Shown one piece after another: positions 35,168-43,889 of a stretch of DNA of 64,000 bases. Within the stretch, counting starts at the first letter, position 1. Each line of letters begins with the position of its first letter. The notes beneath the pieces were generated by a model, which made no database searches, was not told the DNA's origin, and saw only the letters and a list, made by a program, of their open reading frames with translations. The stretch is taken from contig JAQWFL010000001.1 of NCBI GenBank assembly GCA_028704435.1, positions 1-64,000 on the forward strand. The letters run 5' to 3'. The stretch is from Anaerostipes sp. GTDB lineage: Bacteria > Bacillota > Clostridia > Lachnospirales > Lachnospiraceae. Both the position numbers and the translations under genes were made by a program.

Positions 35168-37111
35168 ATGAAATTAAGAAGAGTAAATTGGGTGAACAAG
35201 GGCATAATATTACTTGTAATGATAGTAATGCTTGCTCTTGCTGGACATTATAGTATGACGCTGGTACATGCGTCAACTGAGTATGATAATAATGGATTTG
35301 CAGTAGATGGTGAAGGAAATCCACAATATGAGCCAGCAACATTAGATACAGATGGTTATTACGCCATTAGTAATGCAGGGCAATTATATTGGTTTGCAGA
35401 AAAGGTGAATAGTGGTGACAATACTATCAATGGGAAATTAACAGCCGATATTACGGTTAACAATGGGGATTTTTCCGTAGATGAAAACTTTGGACCATTG
35501 TTTAAGGGTGCGTCTTTGGATGATAGTACGGGTGTAAGAACGTGGACAACAATAGGAAAATACGATGTAGAAAAGGGTGGAGTTGTAAGTTTCAAAGGAA
35601 TATTTGATGGGAAGAGCCACAAGGTAAGTGGATTGTATCACAATAATACGATGTCAATAGCAGATGCCTTTAAACCTGAGAATAATAAAGAACTCTATGA
35701 TTACGGTTCCATGTTTACGTATAATTCAGGAACCGTAAAGAATCTTACTTTGGAAAACAGTTACTTTCGTACACCATATTATTGTGGTGGAATTGTAGGA
35801 GTAAATGGTGGAACAATTGAAAATTGCGTAAATAGTAGTTATTCAACGGCATTGATGTCTGGAGGTATTGCAGCATCAGGTAAAACTAATTCTAATATTA
35901 ATAAATGTACTAATAATGGAGAAGTTAAAGGCAATGGTGTGTCAGGCGGAATTATGGCTGCAGTGCAAGGAGGAGGAAAGCTTGATATTATTGTAACGGT
36001 ATCAAACAGTGTAAATACTGGAAAAGTTTATAAAGCGACAACATCCTATGGTGGAATTGTTGGGGATGGAACCTTGACTGCGACAGGAAATCACGAATAT
36101 AAGATTGAGAGCTGTTATAATACATATGATATTGGGCAGAAAGATATAGAGATTTGTGGAAGAGTTGGAAGTGAAAAGATAAGTAATTGTTATTATGTAT
36201 CAAAAGTGCAGGATCAAGAATCTATTACTGGTGTTATGGGAAAGACGAAAGAACAATTTTTAAGTGGGGCGGTAACGTACTTGTTGAATGGAAGCACAAG
36301 TGTGTCGACTGCTGAAAAACCATTGGTATGGTATCAAACCTTGGGAGATGAAGGGGATGATTTTCCATTATTAGACCAAACCCATAAAGTTGTGTATCAA
36401 CAGGAAAAGGATGGAACTAATACGTACACAAATAGAAGTAATATTGGGAATGCATCCATCAGCGGTATAGTAAATAAAAATTACACAGGGAAAACACAGA
36501 TTCAGGCACAGCTTGTTGTTAAACTAGGCAATAAAATATTAAAAAATGGAGTAGATTATACAACAACTTATAAAAACAATGTAAATATAGGTACAGCGAC
36601 AGTTTCGATTACAGGTAAGGGTGCATATACAGGAACAGTTTTAAAGACATTCAGGATTACGGTAACGAAGGGAAAGTTCTATACTATTGGCTCTATGAAG
36701 TATAAAGTAACCAATGCAAGTATCACTGGAAAAGGAGCCGTGACACTTACAGGTACTACAAAAAACAAGTCAAAGATGACATCTTATAGTGTTCTATCAA
36801 CTGTAAAGATTGGTAGAATAAACTTTAAAGTTACAGCAATTGGTGACAAGCTATTTAAAAACTGTAAGAAGCTTAAGAAAGTGACCATTGGATACAATGT
36901 AAAAACAATTGGAAAAGAAACATTTTATAATTGTAAGAAGCTGGGCAGTATTAAAATTAAATCTAAACAGTTAACTAAGGTAAATAAGAATGCAATTAAA
37001 AATATTTATAAAAAAGCAAAGATTAAAGTGCCTTCTAGCAAATATAAAAAATATAAGAAACTGTTTAGCAAAAGAACTGGTTTTAAGAAAAGTATGAAAA
37101 TCAAGAAATAA
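35168..37111 (+). CDS. Large secreted repeat protein (GLUG-like repeats, MBG/YDG-like Ig domain, BspA-type LRR)
   Basis: 647 residues. An N-terminal signal peptide (about 11-36, ending near VHAST) is followed by a SNAGQLYWFAEKVN segment and about four GLUG-like beta repeats (GSMFTYNSGTVKNLTL, GGIVGVNGGTIENCVN, SGGIAASGK, YGGIVGDG). Next comes an Ig-like bacterial-surface repeat (KNYTGKTQIQ, GVDYTTTYKNNVNIG, FRITV, about 440-505). The C-terminus is two leucine-rich BspA-like repeats (IGDKLFKNCKKLKKVTIG, IGKETFYNCKKL) and a very basic tail. There is no LPXTG or SLH anchor. A role in adhesion or matrix binding is inferred only. RBS AAGGAGGAG. Confidence 0.85.
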   Translation: MKLRRVNWVNKGIILLVMIVMLALAGHYSMTLVHASTEYDNNGFAVDGEGNPQYEPATLDTDGYYAISNAGQLYWFAEKVNSGDNTINGKLTADITVNNGDFSVDENFGPLFKGASLDDSTGVRTWTTIGKYDVEKGGVVSFKGIFDGKSHKVSGLYHNNTMSIADAFKPENNKELYDYGSMFTYNSGTVKNLTLENSYFRTPYYCGGIVGVNGGTIENCVNSSYSTALMSGGIAASGKTNSNINKCTNNGEVKGNGVSGGIMAAVQGGGKLDIIVTVSNSVNTGKVYKATTSYGGIVGDGTLTATGNHEYKIESCYNTYDIGQKDIEICGRVGSEKISNCYYVSKVQDQESITGVMGKTKEQFLSGAVTYLLNGSTSVSTAEKPLVWYQTLGDEGDDFPLLDQTHKVVYQQEKDGTNTYTNRSNIGNASISGIVNKNYTGKTQIQAQLVVKLGNKILKNGVDYTTTYKNNVNIGTATVSITGKGAYTGTVLKTFRITVTKGKFYTIGSMKYKVTNASITGKGAVTLTGTTKNKSKMTSYSVLSTVKIGRINFKVTAIGDKLFKNCKKLKKVTIGYNVKTIGKETFYNCKKLGSIKIKSKQLTKVNKNAIKNIYKKAKIKVPSSKYKKYKKLFSKRTGFKKSMKIKK

Positions 37112-37202
37112 GATGAAGAATACAAAGGTGGCAAAATTATATATTGCTTTAGAAGAATAAATATAAAAAGAAAGAGGGGTTGTAAAAACTCCCTTAATAG
37201 AA

Positions 37203-37237
37203 AAACAGCTGAAGTCTCACGACTTCAGCTGTTTTTT
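37203..37237 (+). terminator. Terminator after the secreted repeat protein gene
   Basis: AACAGCTGAAGTC pairs perfectly with GACTTCAGCTGTT and is followed by TTTT. Confidence 0.9.
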
Positions 37238-37431
37238 GGCATAATTTAAACCAAGAAGTATTAGGTTATCTAGGTGTAAAGCTAAAGAAACGAGAGGAAT
37301 ATGCAATTGGATATGTAATAGGATTACTACAGTACTACAAAAATGCAACAAATCTAAATGAGACCACATTTGTTTCTGGTTGTGGTCATAGAAAAGGTGT
37401 TCTACAAAAACAATATCGAGAATTACAATAA
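37213..37431 (+). other. Open frame without a start codon; probable gene fragment
   Basis: 73 sense codons without ATG, GTG or TTG. From 37237 the reading is coding-like (QEVLGYLGVKLKKREEYAIG, then YVIGLLQYYKNATNLNETTF, then VSGCGHRKGVLQKQYRELQ) and ends in TAA at 37429. The 5' end runs into the terminator hairpin. It is probably the C-terminal remnant of a gene whose front has been lost. No family was recognised. Apart from this and the hairpin, 37238-37470 shows no other feature. Confidence 0.4.
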
Positions 37432-37470
37432 CTATTTCTGTTGTAAAAAACAATGGAATGTAAAATACAC

Positions 37471-37501
37471 TTTACACAAAATGTAAAGTATGCTATACTT
37501 T
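37471..37501 (+). promoter_or_regulatory. Promoter with two overlapping palindromes upstream of the XRE regulator
   Basis: The -35 TTTACA (37471-37476), a 17-base spacer and -10 TATACT (37494-37499) with upstream TGc. TTTACA-CAAAA-TGTAAA (37471-37487) covers the -35, and AAAGTAT-GCT-ATACTTT (37485-37501) covers the -10. It looks like a double operator for autoregulation by the encoded XRE protein. Confidence 0.7.
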
Positions 37502-37525
37502 TTGTAGATAGAAGGGAGTGATTGT

Positions 37526-37726
37526 TTGGAAAATTGTGTCCAGAAGTTGAGAAAAGAACGGAAGATGACGCAAAGTGAACTAGCAGAGGCAGTGGAAGTT
37601 TCCAGACAGACCATTATTTCATTAGAGAATGGAAAGTACAATGCATCTTTAATGTTGGCACATAAGATAGCACAGTTTTTTGAAACATCAATCGAAGATA
37701 TATTTTTATTTGAGAAGGAGGAATGA
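37526..37726 (+). CDS. Small XRE-family (Cro/CI-type) transcriptional regulator
   Basis: 66 residues, essentially one HTH domain: VQKLRKERKMTQSELAEAVEVSRQTIISLENGKYNAS, split as RKERKMTQSELAEAVEVSRQ and TIISLENGKY. It uses a TTG start after GAAGGGAG. The short YozG-like regulators of this type are commonly paired with a small membrane protein, as here. The upstream palindromes suggest self-repression. Confidence 0.85.
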   Translation: MENCVQKLRKERKMTQSELAEAVEVSRQTIISLENGKYNASLMLAHKIAQFFETSIEDIFLFEKEE

Positions 37727-37728
37727 AG

Positions 37729-38211
37729 ATGTTAATCAATCATTTATGGAATTCAAATGCGAAAACAGATGAGGAATACAAAGAAGTATTAAAGGGTAAA
37801 ATAAAACTATATTATTTTTTAGCATGTTTAGGAGTGATAACTCTTTTGATTTCTTATATATGTTCTAATTATGTACAATTAAAGCAAAGAGACTTTTTAA
37901 GTGGAGTTTATGTTGGAATCGGAGTGGCTTTGGTTGTAATGGGCATCTTAAGAGTTGTCATGACAAAACGAATGCTCAAAGATGATAAGAAACTTCACGA
38001 GATTAGACTTAAGGTACAAGACGAGAGAACAAAAGCATTGTCACAAAAGGCAATGGCAACTGCAGGACTTATCATTCTTGTATTTGCATATATAGGAATG
38101 CTTGTTATGGGATTCTTTAACTTAGCAGTGTTCTGGACGTTCTGGATTATGGTAATGGGATATCTAGTTGTATACCTTTTCGTCCGCCAGTATTATAATC
38201 AAAAATATTAA
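37729..38211 (+). CDS. Four-helix membrane protein paired with the XRE regulator
   Basis: 160 residues with helices at about 28-46, 62-80, 109-130 and 134-154 and a cytosolic charged stretch in the middle (KRMLKDDKKLHEIRLKVQDE). It resembles DUF2178/DUF3796-type membrane proteins that follow small XRE regulators in Firmicutes. The function is unknown. AAGGAGG lies 7 bases before the ATG at 37729 and only 1-2 bases before the ATG at 37723, so the former is the likely start. Confidence 0.7.
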   Translation: MLINHLWNSNAKTDEEYKEVLKGKIKLYYFLACLGVITLLISYICSNYVQLKQRDFLSGVYVGIGVALVVMGILRVVMTKRMLKDDKKLHEIRLKVQDERTKALSQKAMATAGLIILVFAYIGMLVMGFFNLAVFWTFWIMVMGYLVVYLFVRQYYNQKY

Positions 38212-38212
38212 A

Positions 38213-38242
38213 GACATATACCCTCTGTAATCTGCATATACT
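38213..38242 (+). promoter_or_regulatory. Sigma-E-like (mother-cell) promoter of spoIVA
   Basis: GACATATA, a 14-base spacer and CATATACT, close to the sigma-E pattern (-35 G-x-ATATT-like, -10 CATACAnT-like, 14-15 base spacing). It lies 43 bases before the spoIVA ATG. In Bacillus spoIVA is sigma-E dependent. Confidence 0.6.
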
Positions 38243-38284
38243 ATATCGTTGATAGAATGTTAGAGCCAGGGGGTATTGTGACAT

Positions 38285-39766
38285 ATGAAAGAAATGAATG
38301 AATTTAATCTTTACCAGGATATGAAAACCCGAACAGATGGAGAGGTATATATAGGTGTAGTGGGACCGGTTCGAACAGGAAAAAGTACATTTATTAAGCG
38401 ATTTATGGAGCTGCTTGTATTGCCCAACATAAAGGATGAGAATGAAAAAAAGCGTGCTATTGATGAATTGCCACAATCCTCAAGTGGGAAAACTATTATG
38501 ACCACAGAACCTAAATTCGTTCCAAGTGAAGCGGTGAGTATCCAAGTGAAAGATGAGATTGAATTAAAGGTAAGACTCATTGACTGTGTTGGATATATGG
38601 TAGATGGAGCCATGGGGCATATTGAAGGCGGAGAGGAAAGGCTGGTGCAGACACCATGGTTTGATTATGAAATTCCTTTCCGTAAGGCAGCATCTATTGG
38701 TACAGATAAGGTTATTACAGAACATTCTTCCATTGGCATTGTGATTACCACAGATGGATCTTTTGGGGAACTAGATGCAAGTCAATATGAGGAACCAGAG
38801 AAAAAAACTGTAGAACAGTTGAAAGAATTAAAAAAACCGTTTGTGATTCTTCTAAATACAAGTCATCCTTTCTCAAAAGAGACGGAAGACTTAGCAAAGA
38901 AAAAAGAAGATCAATACCAAGTTAAGGTATTACCGGTGAACTGTGATCAAATGAAAAAACAGGATATTTACGAACTCTTAAAAAATATTCTTCTTGAATT
39001 TCCAATTACCTCTGTTGGGTTTTATTTGCCCAAATGGGTGGAAACCCTTCCAAGTCATCACGTAATCAAGGATTCTTTGATGGAGACCGTAAGTGAATTT
39101 ATGAAAGAAAAAGATACCATGAAGGATATCTATGAAGAGAAGATATATGAGAATCCATATGTAAAACAGTGGAAATTAGAATCTGTTGCAATGGATTCTG
39201 GAGAGATTGATATACAACTACAAATGGATGATACATATTATTATGAATTTTTAAGCGAAACCATTGGTCTGCCAATTCATAATGAATATGAGTTTATTGG
39301 AGTTATGAAAGAACTTGCAGAAAAGAAAATTGAGTATGAAGAAGTTGGGGAAGCTCTAAAAGCTGTAAAACAAAGGGGCTATGGAGTTGTGACACCAACA
39401 AAGGAAGATATTACACTTGAACAGCCACAGATTATTAAACATGGAAATAAATATGGAGTGAAAGTAAGAGCAAGTGCACCTTCGATTCATATGATTCGTG
39501 CCAATATTTCAACAGAAATTGCACCCATTGTAGGGGAAGAATATCAAGCGAAAGATTTGATGAATTACATGAAGCAGGGAGAAGAAAGTGAAAAAGAAAG
39601 TATTTGGGATGTGAATATATTTGGAAAAACATTGGAACAACTGGTAGGAGATGGAATGCAGACCAAAGCCTTAAAAATGACAGATGAGAGTCAGCAAAAA
39701 CTTCAGGACACTATGGAGAAAATTATCAATGAAAGTAATGGTGGTTTGGTCTGTATCATCATATGA
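38285..39766 (+). CDS. spoIVA: Stage IV sporulation protein A
   Basis: 493-residue ATPase that polymerises on the forespore outer membrane and provides the base layer of the spore coat. The N-terminal Walker A is VGPVRTGKSTFIKRF, followed by SSSGKTIMTTEPKFVPS and LIDCVGYMVDGAMGH (G3-like). The C-terminal hydrophobic end GGLVCIII matches the membrane-targeting tail. RBS AGGGGG at some distance. It is a solo gene with its own sigma-E-like promoter and indicates a spore-former. Confidence 0.97.
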   Translation: MKEMNEFNLYQDMKTRTDGEVYIGVVGPVRTGKSTFIKRFMELLVLPNIKDENEKKRAIDELPQSSSGKTIMTTEPKFVPSEAVSIQVKDEIELKVRLIDCVGYMVDGAMGHIEGGEERLVQTPWFDYEIPFRKAASIGTDKVITEHSSIGIVITTDGSFGELDASQYEEPEKKTVEQLKELKKPFVILLNTSHPFSKETEDLAKKKEDQYQVKVLPVNCDQMKKQDIYELLKNILLEFPITSVGFYLPKWVETLPSHHVIKDSLMETVSEFMKEKDTMKDIYEEKIYENPYVKQWKLESVAMDSGEIDIQLQMDDTYYYEFLSETIGLPIHNEYEFIGVMKELAEKKIEYEEVGEALKAVKQRGYGVVTPTKEDITLEQPQIIKHGNKYGVKVRASAPSIHMIRANISTEIAPIVGEEYQAKDLMNYMKQGEESEKESIWDVNIFGKTLEQLVGDGMQTKALKMTDESQQKLQDTMEKIINESNGGLVCIII

Positions 39767-39775
39767 TGATCCACA

Positions 39776-39851
39776 TTGACAAATTCCAGAAAAAAGAATA
39801 TACTTTGAGAGGCAAAGTTTTGTTTTTCATGAAAGTTTACTTGGCTTTGCC
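39776..39851 (+). promoter_or_regulatory. Promoter and hairpin leader of fabH
   Basis: TTGACA (39776-39781), a 17-base spacer and TATACT (39799-39804). Just after the expected start, GGCAAAG (39811-39817) and CTTTGCC (39845-39851) can form a leader stem with a large T-rich loop. No FapR site was recognised. Confidence 0.65.
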
Positions 39852-39895
39852 CTTGAAAATATAGCAGATAATTGCTAAAGATAAATGAGGTTATT

Positions 39896-40858
39896 ATGTC
39901 GATTAGAATATTAGGAACAGGGAGTTATCTTCCGGAAAAAAGAATTACAAATGATGATTTATCAAAGGTAATGGATACAAGTGATGAATGGATTTCTTCA
40001 AGAACGGGAATTAGGGCAAGACACATTTCAGTGAAGGATACCAGTTGTGATATGGCAGTGAAAGCAGCAAGAATTGCATTAGAAGAGAGCAAGGTTGCAC
40101 CAGAAGAGTTAGATTATATCTTCTTAGCAACTGTTTCACCAGACTGTGCAACACCGAGTACAGCTTGCCTTGTACAAAGTGAATTAGGTGCAGTGAATGC
40201 AACTTGTATGGATATTAATGCAGCATGTTCAGGTTTTCTTTTTGGATTGAATACAGCCATGGCATATGCAAAGGCTAAGATGGCAAAGAAGATGCTTGTG
40301 ATTGGAGTTGAAACATTATCCAAGTTAATGGACTGGAATGATAGAAGTACCTGTGTATTATTTGGGGATGGAGCAGGATGTGCAGTAGTAGAAGCAGATG
40401 AATCCAGAGATGTGATTGTAGATGTTGGTTCTGATGGATCCTTAGGTAAAGTTTTAATGTGTCAAGAACGACCATTGAAGAACTTTTTAGTGGACAATGA
40501 TGAACCTATGTCTTACGTGAGTATGAATGGATCAGAAGTATTTCGCTTTGCAGTAAAGAAAGTGCCAAAGACAGTGCAGGCTGTGTTGGACCAAGGGCAT
40601 ATTGACAAGGATGATATTAAGTATTTTGTACTTCATCAGGCAAACCAGAGAATTATTGAATCTGTAGCAAGACGATTAAAGGTTGATTTAGACAAGTTTC
40701 CTATGAACCTAGATCAGTGTGGGAATACATCTGCAGCCAGCATCCCTATTTTATTAGATCAGATGAATAAACAGGGAATGTTAGAGCGAGGGGATAAGAT
40801 TATTCTTTGTGGATTTGGTGGAGGATTGACATGGGGAGCCATTTATCTAGAGTGGTAA
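39896..40858 (+). CDS. fabH: Beta-ketoacyl-ACP synthase III
   Basis: Initiates fatty-acid synthesis by condensing acetyl-CoA with malonyl-ACP. It has 320 residues from the ATG at 39896 (RBS TGAGG). The catalytic Cys is in DINAACSGFLFG, the His in LHQANQRI and the Asn in CGNTSAASIP. The C-terminal CGFGGGLTWGA is typical. No other fab genes are adjacent, so it is either an orphan copy or separated from its operon. A frame starting at 39872 adds eight residues without an RBS. Confidence 0.95.
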   Translation: MSIRILGTGSYLPEKRITNDDLSKVMDTSDEWISSRTGIRARHISVKDTSCDMAVKAARIALEESKVAPEELDYIFLATVSPDCATPSTACLVQSELGAVNATCMDINAACSGFLFGLNTAMAYAKAKMAKKMLVIGVETLSKLMDWNDRSTCVLFGDGAGCAVVEADESRDVIVDVGSDGSLGKVLMCQERPLKNFLVDNDEPMSYVSMNGSEVFRFAVKKVPKTVQAVLDQGHIDKDDIKYFVLHQANQRIIESVARRLKVDLDKFPMNLDQCGNTSAASIPILLDQMNKQGMLERGDKIILCGFGGGLTWGAIYLEW

Positions 40859-40882
40859 TTACGATAAAAGATAAGATGTATG

Positions 40883-40908
40883 AAAAGTAGGTTTTGCCTA
40901 CTTTTTTT
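40883..40908 (+). terminator. Terminator after fabH
   Basis: AAAAGTAGG pairs with CCTACTTTT around TTTTG, followed by T. Confidence 0.85.
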
Positions 40909-40919
40909 AATGTGAAATA

Positions 40920-40928
40920 TGATATAAT
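40920..40928 (+). promoter_or_regulatory. Extended -10 promoter of the small alarmone synthetase gene
   Basis: TGaTATAAT, directly after the fabH terminator. The -35 is weak. Confidence 0.55.
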
Positions 40929-40962
40929 GAGAATAAGAAGATGTTACAAGGAGGTGTTTGAT

Positions 40963-41766
40963 ATGGAATTACAGATGTGGAAGGAGATTCTTTGTCCCTA
41001 TGATTTAGCGGTTGATGAATTGATTTTAAAATTCACACATATGAGAGAAGAATATCGAAAAGCCGGAAAGTATTCACCAATTGAACAGATAGACGGAAGA
41101 GTAAAAAGCATCTCAAGTATTTTAGATAAGATGCAGCGTAAAAAGATTAATATCAATGAAGTAGAAACAGAATTAGAAGATATCGCAGGGATTCGGATTA
41201 CGTGTCAGTTTGTGGAAGATATTGAGCGTGTGGTAGCCATTATCAAGGACCGATCTGATATGGAAGTAAAAAGCATCAAAGACTATGTAACGACAGCAAA
41301 GGATAGTGGATATCGAAGTTACCATATGATTATATATTATACAGTGCATACTATTTATGGGGAACAGAAGATTCAGGCAGAGATTCAAGTAAGAACTCTT
41401 GCTATGAATTTTTGGGCGACGGTGGAACATTCTTTACAGTACAAATATAAAGAGAATATTCCAGAACATATTTCAGATAAATTGATGAATGCAGCAGATG
41501 CATTAGTTGTTTTAGATAATGAGATGTCTGCCGTAAGAGATGAGATTATGGATGCACAGAATTCATTTCGAAAGAAAGCCAATCTTGTATCTGAGATTCT
41601 CACAACGATGCAGAATTTATATAAGGTTGCCAATAAGCATGAGGTGATTAAGATTCAGGATGAATTCTATAAGATATATCAGCAGGGTAATTTAGAACAA
41701 CTGATGCATTTTAATAAGCAGCTAGATATTATTGCAGAAGGATATCGCGCTCAAAGTTTATCTTAG
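40963..41766 (+). CDS. Small alarmone synthetase (RelQ/YjbM-like GTP pyrophosphokinase)
   Basis: 267 residues consisting of one RelA/SpoT synthetase domain and no hydrolase, TGS or ACT domain. Motifs are IDGRVKSISSILDKMQRK, DIAGIRITCQFVEDI, DSGYRSYHMI and QAEIQVRTLAMNFWATVEH with the catalytic Glu. It makes (p)ppGpp or pGpp under envelope or other stress. The start at 40963 has AAGGAGGTG. An earlier frame start at 40894 lies in the fabH terminator. The C-terminal helix may form the tetramer interface. Confidence 0.93.
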   Translation: MELQMWKEILCPYDLAVDELILKFTHMREEYRKAGKYSPIEQIDGRVKSISSILDKMQRKKININEVETELEDIAGIRITCQFVEDIERVVAIIKDRSDMEVKSIKDYVTTAKDSGYRSYHMIIYYTVHTIYGEQKIQAEIQVRTLAMNFWATVEHSLQYKYKENIPEHISDKLMNAADALVVLDNEMSAVRDEIMDAQNSFRKKANLVSEILTTMQNLYKVANKHEVIKIQDEFYKIYQQGNLEQLMHFNKQLDIIAEGYRAQSLS

Positions 41767-41799
41767 ATAGATGCCAAAACACAGAATTTAGGAGACATT

Positions 41800-43158
41800 A
41801 TGGAATTACCAAGCGCATTTACTGCGAAGATGAAAGAATTACTTAGAGATGACTATGAGGCCTATGAAACTAGTTTTCATAAGCCTCATTATTATGGAAT
41901 CAGGGTGAATACACATAAGATTTCAGTGGAAGATTTTCGGAAAATTTCACCATTTCAGATGGAAGAGGTACCTTGGTGTAACCAGGGATTTTATGTGGAC
42001 AAGGAGTGTCAGCCAGCAAAACATCCTTATTACCATGCCGGCTTATATTATATTCAAGAACCAAGTGCTATGACACCAGGGGCTTTTCTGCCAGTGGAAC
42101 AAGGAAATCGAATTCTTGACCTTTGTGCTGCACCGGGAGGAAAGTCAACTCAACTGGCATCAAGATTAGATGGAACTGGACTTTTGGTTTCTAATGATAT
42201 TAGTGTGTCAAGGACGAGAGCATTAGTGAAGAATTTAGAATTGTTTGGAACCATGAATGGAATGGTAGTCAGTGAAAGTCCAGATAAGTTAGAGTGTTTA
42301 TTTCCACAATTTTTTGACAAAATACTTGTGGATGCTCCTTGCTCTGGAGAAGGAATGTTTCGAAAGGGAAATAAGGAGATTCGGAGCTGGGAGGAACGAG
42401 GCATAGAGCCTTATGTTGCAATTCAAAAAGAGATTGTGATAAATGCAGTGCATATGTTAAAACCAGGGGGAATGCTTCTATATTCTACTTGCACATTTTC
42501 TCCAGAAGAAGATGAACAGATGATTGAATATTTAATGGAACAAGAAGATTTGAAGATTTTAGAATTACCTCAAGTAGAAGGTTTTGACCATGGCCATCCA
42601 GAGTGGACAAAGAGCAAGAATCCAGAACTTAAAAAGTGTGTCCGTTTGTGGCCTCATAAAATAAAAGGAGAAGGACATTTTGTGGCATTGCTTCAAAAAG
42701 GTGGAGCGAAGGATTTGTCCAATGATAAAGTTAATTTAAAAAAAATAGAATTAACTCAAGAGACAAAAGAATTTTTAAATCAGATTTCTGGGATTGATTT
42801 TAAACATGGATTATATGAAAATAAAGGAAAGCTATACAAAGTTTCTGAAGATATGCCAGAGGGAAAGGGTCTTAGAATGCTTCGACAAGGGCTTTATCTT
42901 GGAGAGATGAAAAAGAACCGATTTGAGCCAAGCCAGGCTCTTGCCATGGCATTGACCAAAGAGCAGTATTGTAATATCATTGATTTTTCACTTGAAGATG
43001 AAAGAGTGATTAAGTATTTAAAAGGAGAAACCTTGTCAGTGGAAACTAAGAACAGTGGAATGTATCTTGTATGTATTCAGGGGTTTCCTCTTGGATGGGG
43101 AAAGGTAAATAAAAACTCACTAAAAAATAAGTATGCACCAAGCTGGAGATGGTTATAA
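41800..43158 (+). CDS. RsmF-like rRNA (cytosine-5)-methyltransferase
   Basis: 452-residue NOL1/NOP2/Sun-type enzyme. The SAM motif is LDLCAAPGGKSTQLAS. The two catalytic cysteines are Cys181 in DAPCSGEGMF and Cys231 in YSTCTFSPEED. The C-terminal part (about 300-450, GLRMLRQGLYLG, PSWRWL end) resembles the RsmF/PUA-like RNA-binding extension. The exact rRNA position is not certain. It starts an RNA-modification run with an RsuA-like gene whose start overlaps its stop. Confidence 0.9.
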   Translation: MELPSAFTAKMKELLRDDYEAYETSFHKPHYYGIRVNTHKISVEDFRKISPFQMEEVPWCNQGFYVDKECQPAKHPYYHAGLYYIQEPSAMTPGAFLPVEQGNRILDLCAAPGGKSTQLASRLDGTGLLVSNDISVSRTRALVKNLELFGTMNGMVVSESPDKLECLFPQFFDKILVDAPCSGEGMFRKGNKEIRSWEERGIEPYVAIQKEIVINAVHMLKPGGMLLYSTCTFSPEEDEQMIEYLMEQEDLKILELPQVEGFDHGHPEWTKSKNPELKKCVRLWPHKIKGEGHFVALLQKGGAKDLSNDKVNLKKIELTQETKEFLNQISGIDFKHGLYENKGKLYKVSEDMPEGKGLRMLRQGLYLGEMKKNRFEPSQALAMALTKEQYCNIIDFSLEDERVIKYLKGETLSVETKNSGMYLVCIQGFPLGWGKVNKNSLKNKYAPSWRWL

Positions 43159-43889
43159 TGGGACAAATGAGATTAGATAAATTCTTATGTGACCGTACAG
43201 GATGCACGAGAAAAGAAGCAAAACTATATATTAAAAATGGGCAGGTTCTTGTAGAAGATGAGAGAATGAAAAGACCGGAATATAAGATTGATGAGGAAAA
43301 AAGTTGTGTCTTTCTCAATGGAAAGAAAATACAAGGAGATACTCTTGTATATATAATGCTTCATAAACCAAAAGGGGTTGTTAGTGCCACTAAGGATAAT
43401 AGAGATGAGACAGTGATTGAATTAGTTTCCCATATGACTCATAAGGACATTTTCCCAGTGGGCAGATTGGATAAGGATACCACAGGATTACTTTTATTGA
43501 CCAATGACGGTGAGCTGAGTCATGAATTGTTATCGCCTAAAAAGCATGTGGATAAAGTGTATGAGGTTATTACATCAGGTGAAATTACAATAGAAGAACA
43601 AAGACAATTTGAGAAGGGATTAGATATTGGTGAGAAGAATCTTACCAAACCAGCAATTCTTGATATTTTGGAGTCAGCAGATACACAGTCTAAAGTTTTG
43701 GTTACTATACGAGAAGGTAAGTTTCATCAGATAAAACGAATGTTTCATAAAGTGGGAAGGGATGTGTTAGAATTAAAACGAATTTCAATGGGTCCCCTTT
43801 TATTAGATGATAATTTACAAGAAGGAGAAGCACGTTTTTTAACAAAAGAAGAGATTAAGCAGTTAAAGGAGTTAAATGTTAGAGAATAA
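43158..43889 (+). CDS. RsuA/RluB-family rRNA pseudouridine synthase
   Basis: 243 residues: an S4 domain (MRLDKFLCDRTGCTRKEAK) and a catalytic domain with GRLDKDTTGLLLLTNDG containing the catalytic Asp, plus EGKFHQIKRMF. It probably makes pseudouridine 516 in 16S rRNA (RsuA-like) by similarity. The start is taken at 43158, which overlaps the previous stop in TAATG and has GGAG 11 bases upstream. The ATG at 43149 sits on that GGAG. Confidence 0.92.
   Translation: MGQMRLDKFLCDRTGCTRKEAKLYIKNGQVLVEDERMKRPEYKIDEEKSCVFLNGKKIQGDTLVYIMLHKPKGVVSATKDNRDETVIELVSHMTHKDIFPVGRLDKDTTGLLLLTNDGELSHELLSPKKHVDKVYEVITSGEITIEEQRQFEKGLDIGEKNLTKPAILDILESADTQSKVLVTIREGKFHQIKRMFHKVGRDVLELKRISMGPLLLDDNLQEGEARFLTKEEIKQLKELNVRE

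Noticed and set aside
39811-39851. Riboswitch in front of fabH
   Set aside because: Only a simple long-loop stem is present. No known aptamer core was recognised.
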